Assembly (NCBI GenBank): GCA_019828565.1
Contig: JAHDYR010000021.1
Location: forward strand, 154,982-218,981
Source of the DNA: Carpediemonas membranifera
Taxonomy: Eukaryota > Fornicata
Length of the DNA: 64,000 bases
Direction: 5' to 3'
Part shown: positions 9,617-20,917 of the stretch, in pieces
Layout of the letters: each line of letters starts with the position of its first letter
Numbering within the stretch: position 1 is the first letter of the stretch
Translations under genes and position numbers: made by a program
Notes under the pieces: model-generated
Told to the model about the DNA's origin: nothing
The model's database searches: none
Seen by the model: only the letters and a program-made list of their open reading frames with translations

Positions 9617-12600
9617 CTACCGTCCCCTGCGTGCCGATCCGATTCGCTGCGACCCCCCGGTCGTCTTCCCCCCAAGGTTCAGGGGCGGCAACTGCCCTGC
9701 GCTCCCGCTGCCCGGCTTCGACCGGCCCAAGGGGTCAATCACTCCAACATTGGGGGTCCGACTGAACGTCTTGTTGTAGCTCTCCTCCCTGTTGACGAGC
9801 TCCCGCTTGTAGTACTCGATCTCCCGTCTTAGTCGGCCCATGACCTGCTGCTGCTCAGCGGCCATCTGCTCAAGCTCGGCGATGGCCTCGAGGTCCTCCT
9901 GGCGTGGCGGGCGACTGTCGAAGTCGCGGCGCTCGGACTCGTATTGCGCCAGGAGCTCCTCGTAGCGGGATTCGAGATCGTATCTGAGATTTTCCATATC
10001 TGTGGTCAATCTGTCGATCTCTGCGTCCTTCTCGCTCCGTGCGACCTCGATCTCCTCCTGCGCTCTCCGAAGCTCGTCGGCCAGCCTCTGCTGGAACAAC
10101 ACGCGCTCCTCCTTGAGCGTCGCGTCCCCGTCCGCGGCCGTTTGGGCTATCCTCTTCTTAGCGTCGTCCAGAGTGACAACGAGTGCGTCGTGCGACTGCA
10201 TGAGACTGTCAAACCTCTCCTGCAGCCCGAGGAGGTCTCGATCCCGGCTCTCGACCGTCGCCTCTGCCTGGGCGATCACCTGCTGAAGCCCACGGACCTT
10301 GGCCGCGGCCTCTTCCTGCTGGGCCCGCATGGTCGCCATCACCTGCTCGACCCCAGCGGCGTGTTCAGCCCCCAACCTGTTCAGCGCGGCCTCCTTATCC
10401 GCAGCCAGGTCAGCTTCGAGCTTGTCCAGGGCCGCCCGGTGGTCCTTCTCGAGCCTGGCGACGGCTGCTTCGTGCTGGTCCATTGTCTCGTTCATAGACA
10501 CCTTAGCAGCTGTAGCGGCTTCCTGTGCGGCCTGGCCCATCATCTTGAGCTTCTCCTCGAGTTCGTCCACGCGGGTCTGCCACTCACCGGCGCTGGCGTC
10601 GTTCGCCTTGAGCGCGGCCTTGAGCTTCTCTTCATGGACCCGGTCCTTCTCGTCCAAGGCATCAGCCATTTCTTCCCGAAGAGCCTCGAGGTCGGATGCC
10701 CGAGCTGCCTTCGCCTCCTCCAGGGCTGCCCTCAACTTGCCGACAGTCGCCTGCTCCTCCGCGATCCGTTCGTCCTGGGCCGCCACGGTGTCTCTGAGCG
10801 ACGCCAGCTCTCTGTCGGCCTTCCCGTTGGCCGCCAGACTCAGCTCCAGCTGACTGTGCTTTGAGTCGAGCTCGGCCAGCAGCGTCTGCACCCGCTCCTC
10901 GAGCCCGGTCACCTGAGAGTCGGTGGAGTCTGCCATGGACGACACACGGTCCTGCAGCTCGGCCATGCGGGCAGTGGTGCTCTCAAGGTCTGTTTTGAGC
11001 GCGGTGTTGTCCTCTGTCAAACCCTCGATGGTCGACTCAGCCTTCTCAGCGGCAGATGCGGCATCCTTGGCCGCCTGGTCCATCTCCTGCCGGATCTGGG
11101 CGATCTCGGCCTCCTTCTCGGCCTCAATCGCGGTTACACGCTCCTCTGCAGCAGCTGTCGCCTCCTGTGCTTCCCTCAGCTCAACTCCGAGCCGGTCGAC
11201 CTGCGCGGCAAGGGCCTCAGCCCGTTTCACGGCATCACTAGCCCTAGCGTCCCCGGTCTGGACTGTCTGGGCGATCCTGGCCCTGAGGGCGTCAGTCTCC
11301 TCCCGCTCGAGGGCGAGCTTCTCCTTGAGGGCAGTGATGTTGTCACCGAGGTCGACCGCCTTCTTGGCCCAGTCGACCGCCTCGGCCTTGGAGTCGGCCA
11401 GCTCGGTGTCGAGTTGCTCGACCTTGGCCTGCAGCTGGGCAACTGTGGCGCGCTCAGTCGCAAGGTCGGTGTCGGTCCGAGTCTGACCCTCCTTAGAATC
11501 CGCCAGCTGCTCTGCGAGCTCGACCGCCTTGGCCTCAAACTTGTCCCTGCTGACCGTGGTCGCCTGTAGTCTCTCGCGTGTCTCGTCGAGCTGGCGTCGG
11601 ACGTTGTCGAGCTCAGCCTTAACCTGCGAGACGAGCTCATCGCTCGCTGACCCCTCGCTGGCCAGGGCCGCGGCCTTCTCCTTCTCCTGCTCGAGCTCTG
11701 CGGCAAGACTGCTCTCCCGCTTCTCTGACTCCTCCAGGCTCAACTTGACCTGCTCGAGCTCATCCTCAAGCTGGGCGATCTCCTTGTTCTTTGAGATCAT
11801 CATTTCAGCACTGTTCCGGAGGTCTCCGGTCATTCTCTTGTTCTGCGCCTCGAACCCAGCAATCTTCACGGCGTACTCATCCCCGCGGTCCCGGATCATC
11901 TTCTCGAGCTCCTCGTTCGCCTGAGTCAGTCTTGCGACCTCATCCCTCAGCCTTGCAGCCTCACCGTCCGCCGCACTGTGTTGGAGTCTGAGCCCGCTGA
12001 GGGCGACCACCTCCTTGTCGTACCGGGCCTGCAGCAGGGCTCGGGACTCGCGCTCGTGGGCCAGTTCCTCTGTGAGCTGAGCATTACGATCATTTGCGGC
12101 CGAAAGCTCAGTCTTGGCGTCGTTCTCGCGGGACTCGGCGGCATTCACCTGGCCGAGAAGCTCGTCTCTCAGCGACTTGAGCTGGCCCTCGGCTTCAGTC
12201 CTCGCGGCCCGCATCTCCTCAGTGAACACGGCGCCCTTTCTCTCGAGCTCGGCCCTGCTTTCGTCCATCACACGCCGCAGCTCGGCCTCGTGGTCAGCGT
12301 CCGACCCTGCCCGGGACTCCTGCAGCCTGGCCAGCTCTCGCTCAAGCTCCTGGGCCTTGTCCTGCTTGGCGATGACTGCGTCCTTTGCTTTCCGCACATC
12401 GTCGCTGATCTTGTCCACCCTGGCTCGTGAGGCCCGTTTGATCTCAGCTAGCCGTGCCTCGCAGTCGGACTTATACTTCTGGAACCGCTCGATGAACTGC
12501 TCGCGCTCTAGCTGGTGCTGGTGGTTGAGTTTCTGCAGTGCGTCCTGTACGAGCTCGCATTCCTGTTGCTCATGAATGCGGTCCTTGAAAAGGTTCATGC

Positions 12601-12803
12601 GATGCGTCGTTTCTTCAAGGAGGGCCGTAATTTCGTCTTCATAGCGGCCAGTGAGGCCCTGCATAGCGAGCTCGCTGTCCTCCGTCTGGATAATCGAGAT
12701 GAGTGGGGAAACGAACCTTGCTGTTGAGATGGTAGATGACCTTTGTCAGCTGTGCAATCTTCTTCGACATTTTGAAGTGGACGTCATCGTAAGGCGGCCT
12801 CAT
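9617..12803 (-). CDS. FAM184-like long coiled-coil protein, one 31-bp intron
   Basis: Exon 1 is 12717-12803, intron 12686-12716 (5' GTTCGT, 3' TATCCAG), exon 2 9617-12685; 1,051 residues. The N-terminus HFKMSKKIAQLTKVIYHLNS followed by an 'E.TALLEET' helix is the signature of the FAM184 N-terminal domain. The end (ELVNREESYNKTF, then TPNVGVIDPL) matches the FAM184 C-terminus. Everything between is almost continuous heptad coiled coil. FAM184 proteins are poorly characterised; a centrosomal, axonemal or cytoskeletal role is suspected, which would fit a flagellate. The splice joins LNSK to TEDSELAMQ and restores the domain. An initiator-like motif lies at 12842-12854. Confidence 0.85.
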
Positions 12804-12841
12804 CTGCACCGAATGAGGATTTTCAGTGACGAATTTTCTCT

Positions 12842-12854
12842 GGCTAAACTGCAC
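12842..12854 (-). promoter_or_regulatory. initiator-like motif upstream of FAM184 gene
   Basis: GTGCAGTTTAGCC on the coding strand, 38 bp before the ATG at 12803. It shares the GCAGTTTA core with motifs upstream of VPS11, the GST-C protein, the R-SNARE and others. The 12855-13085 stretch holds a further GGCAGTTTAG on the opposite strand at about 13020 and no gene. Confidence 0.5.
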
Positions 12855-13085
12855 AGTGTTCGCAACGACCGGTCGTCTTCGTCGGAGGAGCAGTAGTGGT
12901 TCCTGTACAGCAGGGTGTTAGTTCTGAATTATAACGCGCACGTCTCCATATGCCACGACAGCCGCCCTCATTTCGGATGCCGCTGACGATCGCAGTGCCA
13001 GCCCACTCAGCGGCACGGTTGGCAGTTTAGTTGATGTCGAATCAGTACAAGGGAAAACCGTAAAATTTACACGGGAAACATGGAC

Positions 13086-14749
13086 TTACTCTTTGAGGGA
13101 GCCGCGCTCGCGCATCATGGGCATGACGCGGTTCTCAAGACGCATGTTGGTCTCGATGGGGAGGCCGGCGACGCAGCGGAGGATGTTCTCGAGGCAGGCA
13201 CGCTGGGCGGGGAGGGCGTTGATGATGGGTGTCTGGTCGGGGACGCGGGGGGCCTTGCAGAAGAAGGAGATGGTGTTCATGACGGGGTGGAAGTTCTCCC
13301 ACTCGCCGTTGGGCTCGCGGATCTCGAGACGGCCGAGCATCTCGCCGCAGAGGGCCATGTCCATGATGATGGGGGCCGCCAGGAGGGAGTCCTCGCACGT
13401 GTTGTGGAGGACGATGGTGTTCTTGCCGCGCATGAAGATCTCGGAGGTGTACTCGTCCATGGCGCGCTTGGAGTCGCCGACGTACTTGAGGTACTTGATG
13501 ACGATGCAGTGGTCGGGCTTCTCGATCTCGCCGGGGCGCTTGTAAAGGATGTCGTTGGAGGCAACGATGTCGTCAACGACGTTGGCCTTGGTGATCTCCT
13601 TGCTGCGGAACTGGGCGGGGGAGGAGAGGTTGAGGCCGTCGTTGTTGCCCAGATGGTTGTAGGAGGCGATGCAGGTGGGCTTGATGCCCGAGGAGACGAG
13701 GAAGTCGGTGAGGACAGACTTCATCTTGGTCTGGCCAGACTTGAAGTCGTCGCCGCCGATCATGGAGCGGTTGCGGACGGCGTACTCGATGACGCCGGGG
13801 ACGAGGGTGTTCTGGGGGGAGCCGTTGATGAAGGTGACCTTCTCCTCGATGGCGGCGATGGCGAAGAGGCTGGAGGGGGCGATGTGCTTGCTCTTCTCGG
13901 CGTCCTTGAGGGAGGCGAGGAGCTCGGCCTCGGTGGTGTTGACGCCCTCGATGATGGGGGCAAAACACTCGGTGTTGGCGGTCCAGAGGACGACGATCTT
14001 CTCGAGGTTGTTCTCCTCCTTGAACTTGCGCATCTGGGCCTTGATGACCTCGACGTACCAGCGGCGGCCGGTGGTGTCGACCTCCTCGCCGAGCATCTCC
14101 TTGGCGTACTCAGCGGTGATGACGTTGTTGGCGCGGTCCTCCTGGTTGGCGGCTACGAAGTTGATGTCAAAGACGGAGGGCATGGGGGTGATGTTCTCCA
14201 TGTAGGGGCGGAGCTTGTGCTGCAGGGTCACGTCGAGGACGGCGGCCTTCTGCATAGCGGCGTACATGTTGTCGTTGTTGATGTCCCAGCCACCGAGCAT
14301 GAACTGGTCGGGGTTCTTGGGGTCAACGAAGGGGACGAGGCTGCGGAAGGGAGCATAGACGTCCTCGCCGGCATGGGTGGTGCCGAGACGGACAGTGGAG
14401 CTCTCTATCATGGAGCCGAAGAAGTTGGGGTTGCAGACACCGTCCTTGCGCTCCCAGGAGATGTTGTGCTGGTTGGCAAGAAGGCCGCCGAGAAGAGTGG
14501 AGCCGTTGGAGCCACCGAAGCCGACAAGCATGAGGCCGGTCTTGGGAGCGTGCTGGCTGATGCGGATCTCGAGCTCCTTGTGAGTAGGAGTGACAACGGC
14601 GTGGCCGTCCTTCATCTCAACCTCGGTATTGTTGTAGACGAATCTAGAGTAAGAAAATTCGAGCGCCTGTATCGGCAAAAGACATACTTGGAGGACTTAT
14701 ATTCAGTAGTATCGGCCTTACCGGCAACGGAGAAAGAATCGACGAGCAT
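13086..14749 (-). CDS. INO1: inositol-3-phosphate synthase (INO1), one 44-bp intron
   Basis: Converts glucose 6-phosphate to inositol 3-phosphate with bound NAD, the first step to inositol lipids. Exon 1 is 14688-14749 (MLVDSFSVAGKADTTEYKSS), intron 14644-14687 (5' GTATGT, 3' CTTACTCTAG), exon 2 13086-14643; 539 residues, normal for the family. Visible motifs are the NAD-binding GFGGSNGSTLLGGLLA, MIGGDDFKSGQTKMKS and LGNNDGLNLSSPAQFRSKE with the active-site lysines. The unspliced frame starts with a spurious upstream segment; splicing gives the eukaryotic N-terminus that precedes FVYNNTEVEM. The PIP kinase at 34792-36178 would use lipids derived from this product. Confidence 0.96.
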
Positions 14750-15079
14750 TCGTGGGCTTCGTTCGCTGTGACGCAAAGTCGCCAGAGTCACGGTCAGAAA
14801 TCTGAGGACCCGGCAAAATTTTAAGTACTATGGCACCGGCGAATAAAAGGAATGACGCATCGGGCGCTGGGATGATGGAAAGATGATATACAGGCGCACA
14901 GCCTTTGATTGCCGCTCATACGCAGGATGTGCAGGATGAGCCCAAGGCCTCCGTGCCTCCGTGGCTGACCCGTTGTCAGTGTTCAGGCGGGTTGAGCACT
15001 TGGGTCGACCAGGACTGGTGCAGGGACCCGTACATGACCTGGAATGTATCCGCGTAAAGACAATCGTCCCTTGCCAACA
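14750..15079. other. divergent intergenic region between INO1 and TOM7
   Basis: 330 bp shared by two genes reading away from each other. I see no clear GCAGTTTA-type initiator here, unlike at many other starts. An A/T-rich patch (AAAATTTTAAG) lies at 14815-14826. No gene or RNA is recognised. Confidence 0.4.
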
Positions 15080-15335
15080 ATGAACGGGATCCGTTTCCAC
15101 GCTCAACAGCCGCAACAACCTCCATCAGAAGTAAGTATCCACCAATGATTCATTATGTAGTTTGTCCGGAAGGTCAAGCTCGTCCAGCGCAAGTTTGAGA
15201 GCATCGCCCGTCCTGCGGTCCAATACGGAGCCATTCCCCTCATCCTCTACCTTGGTCTTACGGTATGCACCATAATACACCATCACACAGACTGATCCCC
15301 GTCCCAACATGCTCTCTGTGTTCAACCCTCTCTGA
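15080..15335 (+). CDS. TOM7: TOM7-like mitochondrial translocase subunit, two mini-introns
   Basis: Three exons, 15080-15130, 15161-15262 and 15291-15335, with introns of 30 bp (GTAAGT...TATGTAG) and 28 bp (GTATGC...CACACAG); 65 residues. The spliced protein contains YGAIPLILYLGL followed by DPRPNMLSVFNPL, matching the single membrane segment and C-terminal tail of Tom7 (yeast: YG.IP..LYLG ... RPN.L.L..PL). Tom7 is a small tail-anchored regulator of the outer-membrane TOM complex. Its presence implies an organelle of mitochondrial descent with a TOM pore. The gene is invisible to ORF callers because no exon exceeds 34 codons. It reads divergently from INO1. Confidence 0.85.
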
Positions 15336-15491
15336 GCACCCTTCGCCCTTCATTAAACCGTGTCGCATGCGCTAGTGAGCTCTGTCTCCCACCACTGGAC
15401 GCGAGTGATGTACTGCTGCCTTGCTGGCCTCTGGTTCGGGGCTTGTGAATCGATGCTGCGACCCCTTCGCCTTCATTCCGTATTTACAACG

Positions 15492-16265
15492 TCAACCTCG
15501 CAGCCGCTCGGCCACAGCATGTCCGAACCCCACCCAGCCCTGGCCACCGCTGATCTCATTGTAGACCGGCTCGATCACACGGGACCACAGGAGCCACGCG
15601 GCTGGGGCGAGCACGGAAATGGCCAGGAAAGTCATCAGTGAGAACATGACGAGCAGAAGGACGACCCACAGCTTGGCGTTACGGACCCACATCGTCCGCT
15701 TGACCCGCTGCGTCTCCGTGTGGAACATTCGGGCGTCCACGGCGAGGGAGTTGGCCCGGTCGTCGAGCTCGTCCAGGTTCTCCCCACGACGGATGAGCGT
15801 GTCGATGTTGGAGTGCATGATGCCCTTGATGGCATCGGTCTCGGTCTTCAAGGCCTCGAGGCGGTCGACGTTCTCGATGATGTCGTACTTGGCGGCCATC
15901 GATGAAAGGAGGGGCTTGCACCGGCTAGTCAGGCTGTTGCGCTGAGCATCAGCGACGTTGTTCCCTACCCGGGCGATAAATGAGTCCTTCAGCTCGTGCA
16001 GGAGAGAAAATGCGGTCCGCTGGGGGTATGAGGGGGCGGTGACGACAAAGAAGGCGCAGTTCGCGGTTGTGTCGTAGTGGATGGTACCAATGCCACTGGT
16101 GATCGTGAGACGGCTTCTATCGTTGAACTTAGAAGCTGAAATCACCTTCTCGATCAAGGAGGGGTAGTCGACGCCATCCAGCTTGTATGCGGTGTGAGAG
16201 GCGATGACCTGGTTGTCCTCGCGCTTTCCGATTGCAATATAGCGAATATTACCGGTTGAAACCAT
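15492..16265 (-). CDS. longin-type R-SNARE (VAMP7-like)
   Basis: 257 residues. Residues 1-120 resemble a longin domain (IRYIAIGKREDNQVIASH; later TAPSYPQRTAFSLLHELKD). A SNARE motif follows at about 130-190, with the ionic-layer arginine in NIDTLIRRGENLDELDDRA. A membrane segment (LWVVLLLVMFSLMTFLAI) lies near 197-220. It would pair with Q-SNAREs such as the Qb protein at 51470-52249 in endosomal or plasma-membrane fusion. Unusually, about 35 residues follow the membrane helix where VAMP7 ends almost at once. An initiator-like motif lies at 16318-16330. Confidence 0.85.
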   Translation of the reverse strand: MVSTGNIRYIAIGKREDNQVIASHTAYKLDGVDYPSLIEKVISASKFNDRSRLTITSGIGTIHYDTTANCAFFVVTAPSYPQRTAFSLLHELKDSFIARVGNNVADAQRNSLTSRCKPLLSSMAAKYDIIENVDRLEALKTETDAIKGIMHSNIDTLIRRGENLDELDDRANSLAVDARMFHTETQRVKRTMWVRNAKLWVVLLLVMFSLMTFLAISVLAPAAWLLWSRVIEPVYNEISGGQGWVGFGHAVAERLRG

Positions 16266-16317
16266 TCTGAAGCTTCGAAAGCATGACGACTTCGTATGCA
16301 GACATCCGCAACAGTGA

Positions 16318-16330
16318 GCATAAACTGCGC
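16318..16330 (-). promoter_or_regulatory. initiator-like motif upstream of R-SNARE
   Basis: GCGCAGTTTATGC on the coding strand, 53 bp before the ATG at 16265; 12 of 13 bases equal the motif before VPS11. Confidence 0.5.
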
Positions 16331-16391
16331 TGTCCCAAACTGGGCCAGTACTGCTTTATTCTACTCTATGTGATCGCTACATGTGTCCACA

Positions 16392-16847
16392 CTAGCTATT
16401 CTTCACGGGAGAGGGGCTTACTTTCGGATGGAGGTGAGCTGCCCCGCCGTGCACAACAATGCCCACCGGGGAGGACGGTTCAGACGGCGTGACAGAGCCG
16501 TGCGACAGATCGCTGGATTTAGACGACGAGTGTCTGTGGTGCCGCGGCACAGCGGCTGGCTGGCGCAGCATTGCTTGAGTGACGGCCTTGGTCAACTTTG
16601 CCCTTTGCGACCCAGCGTCAACATGAGACGATATACGCTTCAGGAACTTGTCTAGCTCCATCTTTGAAGGGTCTCTCATGCTTAGGAAGTCTATGAAGCT
16701 CGCTGTGCAGAGAGTCCTCGCAGTCTCCGCCGTCTTCTTTTCTAGAACGCTGCAGACTTCGTCCGCGAGCATTTTGGCCCTTTTCGCAATGAATTCATCG
16801 CGGGAATCGCGTTGGGACGGCGCCATGTCTTTCAACGAAGAATCCAT
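16392..16847 (-). CDS. hypothetical protein
   Basis: 151 residues from the ATG at 16847 (MDSSLKDMAPSQRDSRDEF). An in-frame ATG at 16892 is rejected because it overlaps an initiator-like GTGCAGTTTGGAA (16878-16890), which would place the transcript start downstream of it. The first ~95 residues are predicted helical (DEFIAKRAKMLADEVCSVLE; MELDKFLKRISSHVDAGSQ). The C-terminal third is Ser/Pro/His-rich and looks disordered. No family is recognised. It ends ~125 bp upstream of the R-SNARE start on the same strand. Confidence 0.5.
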   Translation of the reverse strand: MDSSLKDMAPSQRDSRDEFIAKRAKMLADEVCSVLEKKTAETARTLCTASFIDFLSMRDPSKMELDKFLKRISSHVDAGSQRAKLTKAVTQAMLRQPAAVPRHHRHSSSKSSDLSHGSVTPSEPSSPVGIVVHGGAAHLHPKVSPSPVKNS

Positions 16848-17461
16848 GACTTCTTCTTGAGAACGTTGTGAGAACGTTTCCAAACTGCACATGCCGTCAT
16901 TTGTCCGGGCTGGCCGATCCCAAGCATCCGCAGTCCAACACTACCGTTATATCCATCGCTGTTCATGTGGCAGGGTCCGTCCTCCTGGTCGGCATCATGT
17001 CCACCCGCTCCACTCGCGTGTCGACTGATGAAGACGTGCTTTGTGGGTCTCACCTCCAGTCAGTGAATGCATGATGCGTTTTTATCCAGTTACTATGAAT
17101 GTTACTGGACCAGCACACCGCTCATTGCTGCCCGTCAGGCTGCCTGGGATGACAAAGCTTGACCTCCGCCGGAGATGTCAGCCCAGTGTTCAAGGGTATC
17201 GACAAAGCTTACAGGTTCCCATGTGGCGGATGATGTTGGCATGCACTCACACAAACAAGTCAACCCGCCTCATAAATGAATGGGACGGCGGACTTGACAT
17301 GCGGGGGGGGGGGGGAATGGCGCTACATTTAGCATCTATGGTCACTTAGCAATGCCTGGGCTGTCCGGTAAGTCATGCAGACCTCTGTGGCGGGCTTCAT
17401 GATCACGTTCTCTCCCGATGACGACCTTTACACTACTCCAAGAAAATAAAGGCATGTTCAA
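16848..17461. other. intergenic region with a G13 tract
   Basis: About 570 bp with no supportable gene; short open frames (such as 17041-17349 +) have no recognisable composition. A run of 13 G at 17303-17315 is the longest homopolymer in the window and may be miscounted. It could form a G-quadruplex. Confidence 0.45.
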
Positions 17462-17677
17462 TCACTTCTTGCCAGCAGCAGCAGCCGCGCGCTTCTCCTC
17501 AGCGGCCTTCTGCTTGTCACGCATGATCTGCGCCTGGCGCTCGCGATCATTGGCGAAAGAGACGCCAGCTTCTGCCCGAGCGTTCTTGGCCGCCTTAGAC
17601 TTATCCTTCCCAGCATTCTGTGCATTCTGCTTAGCATTGCGTGCGCGAGAAAGCTCTCTCTGGTTTCCACGAGCCAT
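17462..17677 (-). CDS. SERF / 4F5-family small basic protein
   Basis: 71 residues starting MARGNQRELSRARNAKQNAQ, the hallmark of the 4F5/SERF domain (animal: M(A/T)RGNQRE.AR.kn.kk). The rest is Lys/Ala/Glu-rich (KAAEEKRAAAAAGKK) and probably helical or disordered. SERF proteins are abundant RNA- and protein-binding factors that speed amyloid formation in animals; their ordinary role is unclear. Divergent from VPS11 with a 164-bp gap. Confidence 0.85.
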   Translation of the reverse strand: MARGNQRELSRARNAKQNAQNAGKDKSKAAKNARAEAGVSFANDRERQAQIMRDKQKAAEEKRAAAAAGKK

Positions 17678-17804
17678 ATCGTTTGGTCGTTTGCGCTTGT
17701 CCTGCGCGATTGCATGTGAATCGTTGACCTCACTAGGGCGACGTCGCGAATGTCCGGCGTCGTTAGTACGGGTTAGACCCTCTTATGTACGCCCCCCGAC
17801 GTAT

Positions 17805-17817
17805 GTGCAGTTTATGC
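17805..17817 (+). promoter_or_regulatory. initiator-like motif upstream of VPS11
   Basis: GTGCAGTTTATGC, 25 bp before the VPS11 ATG at 17842. The identical 13-mer lies 20 bp before the start of the GST-C-fold gene on the opposite strand (39170-39182). Confidence 0.55.
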
Positions 17818-17841
17818 AACATCGCGAGAGCATCTCACCAG

Positions 17842-20830
17842 ATGTTCCAATACAAACGATTCAACTTTTTGGAGAGAACTCCGGCGTCCACATTTTGTAA
17901 TCATCCGCAAGTTCCCCAACATGCGGGCAAAATTACCTGTTTTCACGTCAGCACGGGGCTCTTTGCGGTGGGCGATGACAAAGGGAACGTGTTCGTCGCT
18001 GATGAGCACTTTGAATGGGCGGTGGATGATGTGTTCGACACAATAACGCTCAGCGTGAAGCTGGTGACCCGCAACCGCAACAACCTGCTTGTCTGTATTG
18101 GTGTCAACACAATAGAAGAGCAGGAGCACTTCGTGATCCGCGCCATCCGTGTCAACACGATCCTGAAGAACACAGCCGCCGCCAGAGCGAGCAGACCCAT
18201 CATCATCCCCCGTGAGATCGCCGCGCCTGGCCGCGAGTGCCGAGCCCTTTGCTTCAGCGTGCACCCCGACCACACGCACGTCGCCGTGGGCTTCTCCTCC
18301 GCCACTCTCGTCGTAGTGACAGACGTGACCTCCCCCAACCCGCACATCTCCCACCTTAACATGCACGGCGTCGACGGGGAGGCGCACGCCGTCACCAACG
18401 TCTCCTGGTCTCACACAGCCAAGAACAAGCTGTTCCTGACCACCTGCTCAGCCGCCTCCCCCCACTCGGCAGTGCAGAAGTTCTTTGACGACAACACCCG
18501 CACCTTTGGCCGCGGCGCCGTCCTCGTGGCCTTCCTGTCGGGCGGCAGGATCCAGCTGGGTGACGCAGACTCCCGCCTGACCCACGTCATGGACGAGGGC
18601 AAGAAGGGCGTCCCCATCAGATGCGCGGCCCGAGTCCCACCCCCGCATCGCCGCGGCAGACGGCACAGTCGAGATGTTCGGCATCGAAGGCTACGCTGCA
18701 GCCGAGCCGTCGGCGATCTACACCTACTACCGGCCCGACTTCTTCTACCCGACCCCGACGGACCAAGGCCACTTCATCGTCAGCTCGTTCAAGGGCTGCT
18801 TCGTCCTCGTATCCCCAGACATCGCCAACGTCTCGGAGCTCGGCGAGCGGGAGGATATGGAGCATTTCGAGGAAGTCATGCCCGCAACTCAGATGGTGAC
18901 TTTGACAGTCGTTGACCATACTGAGAAAATCATCACTTTCCAGCATACACACAACTGCGGCATAATCGACGTCGTGGCCGACGGGAACTCGCTCTACACA
19001 CTGACCGCGGACGGCAACGTCCACTGTGTCACCGAGATTGACACGCAGCGGAAGCTCGAGGGCCTCTATGCGAAGAACCAGTATGCCACGGCGATCAAGC
19101 TGGCGTCGAACGAAGGGCGGGACGAGGACTACATCTCGTCGATCCGACGTGACTACGCCGACTACCTCTGGTTGAAGGGCGACCCCGAGAACGCCGTGAA
19201 CTACTACAAGCAGACCATCGGGCACGGCGTCGAGCCCTCGTACGTCATCGACAAGCTTTTGAACTCGTCAAATGTGCAGTGGCTGACTGATTATCTCAAG
19301 GCGCTGCATCGCGTGGGACTTCACACATCGCATCACACCAGACTGCTCCTCAACTGCTTCACTAAGAAGCGCGGCAAGCACGGGGCCGATCCAGCTGACA
19401 GCGGCGTTGACGAGCTCCGCTCCTTCATCTTTGGCTCAGGCCGAGGCAAGGCGCTCGACCTGACAACTCTCGACGTCGAGTCGATCATCGTGTACTGCCA
19501 CAACCGGGGCACGGTCAAGGCCATCGAGACTGCCAGCCGCATCGCCAACATGGCGGGTCGACTCGACTGGGTGACTCGAATCCAAGTCGGAGATCATCAA
19601 CTGACCCAGGCCGTCGAGACGATGACAAAGGTGGTCAGCTGGGAAACCCTATTCGAACTCATCCAGGAGCATGCCGCCGTGCTTCTCGAAGACAAGCAGG
19701 CGTCGAGCGACCTGAACGACCTCATCGTCCGTCACTGCCGTAAGAAGACGGTTAGCCTGACCATCGAGGACAGCGACAACCTCGACTACGCCACGAGCCA
19801 CTCGATCCACAGCGTGTTCCCGCTCTACATCAACCACCCCGCACTACTGACTGACTTGTTGACTGAGATTGTCAAGCTCGACGCGTGTCCAGTCGATGTG
19901 TGGACGACTCTGTTTGAGTTGAAAATGACAACTTGGGCCGAGCTTGACAAGGACCCGGAGGCTGACCCTAAGGCCAAGGCTGCGGTCGAATCAGATCTCC
20001 TTGGATATCTCGACCAACCAGAATCTGGGCCTGACCGTCAGCGTGCTCTCGTGACTTGCCACATCCACCAGTTCCGTCGCGGCATCCTCCATCTTAGCCG
20101 GCATCTCAGCGAGATCGTCCGCTACCACATCGCCTCGGGGAACATCCCAGAGGCCGTGTTAGAGTTCAACAAGTTCTCTGGCGACGAGACGGTCACTCCG
20201 GTTGACCGGCAGACTGTCGCCCGCACTCTCCTACCGCACGTGGCCAAGTACTCCGCAGAGCACGCCGGGGAGAAGGGCCCGAGTCTGTTGGCCCAGTATC
20301 TCGATCAGATGGAGTCTGTGATGACCCCTCTTGAGGTGGTCGACGCCCTAGCCCAGACAGACTGTCTGCTGTGCGACCTGGGCGCTTATCTGATCGAGAA
20401 GATGAAGGCGCAGGAGTCCATCATCGCGGAGAACACAGAGGAGATACGAAAGCTCGAGACGGACATCGACAAGGTCAGCGAGGACGTCCGTCTGTGCAAG
20501 GGTGTCAGAGTCTACCGGTCACAGGAGTGCGACTCGTGCCACAAGCAGCTGACTGGACAGATTGTCCACTTTTCATGCGGCCACTCGTACCACGCCGACT
20601 GTCTGACGGCCGACGACAGGTGCTACAAGTGCTCTGGGGAGATGGCCGCGCTGAACAAGGAGCAGGAGGTGATGAGGAAGAAGATCGTCGACTTTATGGG
20701 GTTCGATAAGAAGCTGCAGAACGACCCCTCGCCGTTTTCGGTTGTTGCCGAGTACTTTGGGAGCTCGATCTTTAGTGAGATGGAGCTGGAGCCTCCGCAG
20801 CCCTATGTGGATGGTGAGGACGATCTTTAA
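17842..20830 (+). CDS. VPS11: VPS11, HOPS/CORVET core subunit (apparent 1-nt frameshift)
   Basis: About 995 residues, the usual size. The N-terminus MFQYKRFNFLERTPAST begins a beta-propeller; an alpha-solenoid follows (DYLWLKGDPENAVNYYKQTI near residue 440 is the clathrin-repeat region). The C-terminus is a RING-H2 finger (QECDSCHKQLTGQIVHFSC, then HSYHADCLTADDRCYKC). VPS11 holds both tethering complexes together for endosome and lysosome fusion. The reading shifts by one base at the CCCC run 18612-18615: ...DEGKKGV upstream, SDARPESHPRIAAADGTVEM downstream. No GTNNGY...YAG intron spans the point, so a one-base homopolymer error is likeliest. The start is fixed by homology and the motif at 17805. 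Confidence 0.94.
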
Positions 20831-20917
20831 TAGTGTTATGTTTAAAAGTTTAGCATGCCGAGGCAATCAATCCATCATCTATGTCCCTACTTCAACCAAC
20901 TATTATTTTTAACCAGC

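Noticed and set aside
13080..14771. 563-codon open frame antisense to INO1
   Set aside because: Shadow of a codon-biased gene; the INO1 protein is unmistakable on the other strand.
18571..18680. An intron to explain the VPS11 frame change
   Set aside because: No GTNNGY start pairs with a CTYAC-YAG end here; a single-base change in CCCC restores the frame.
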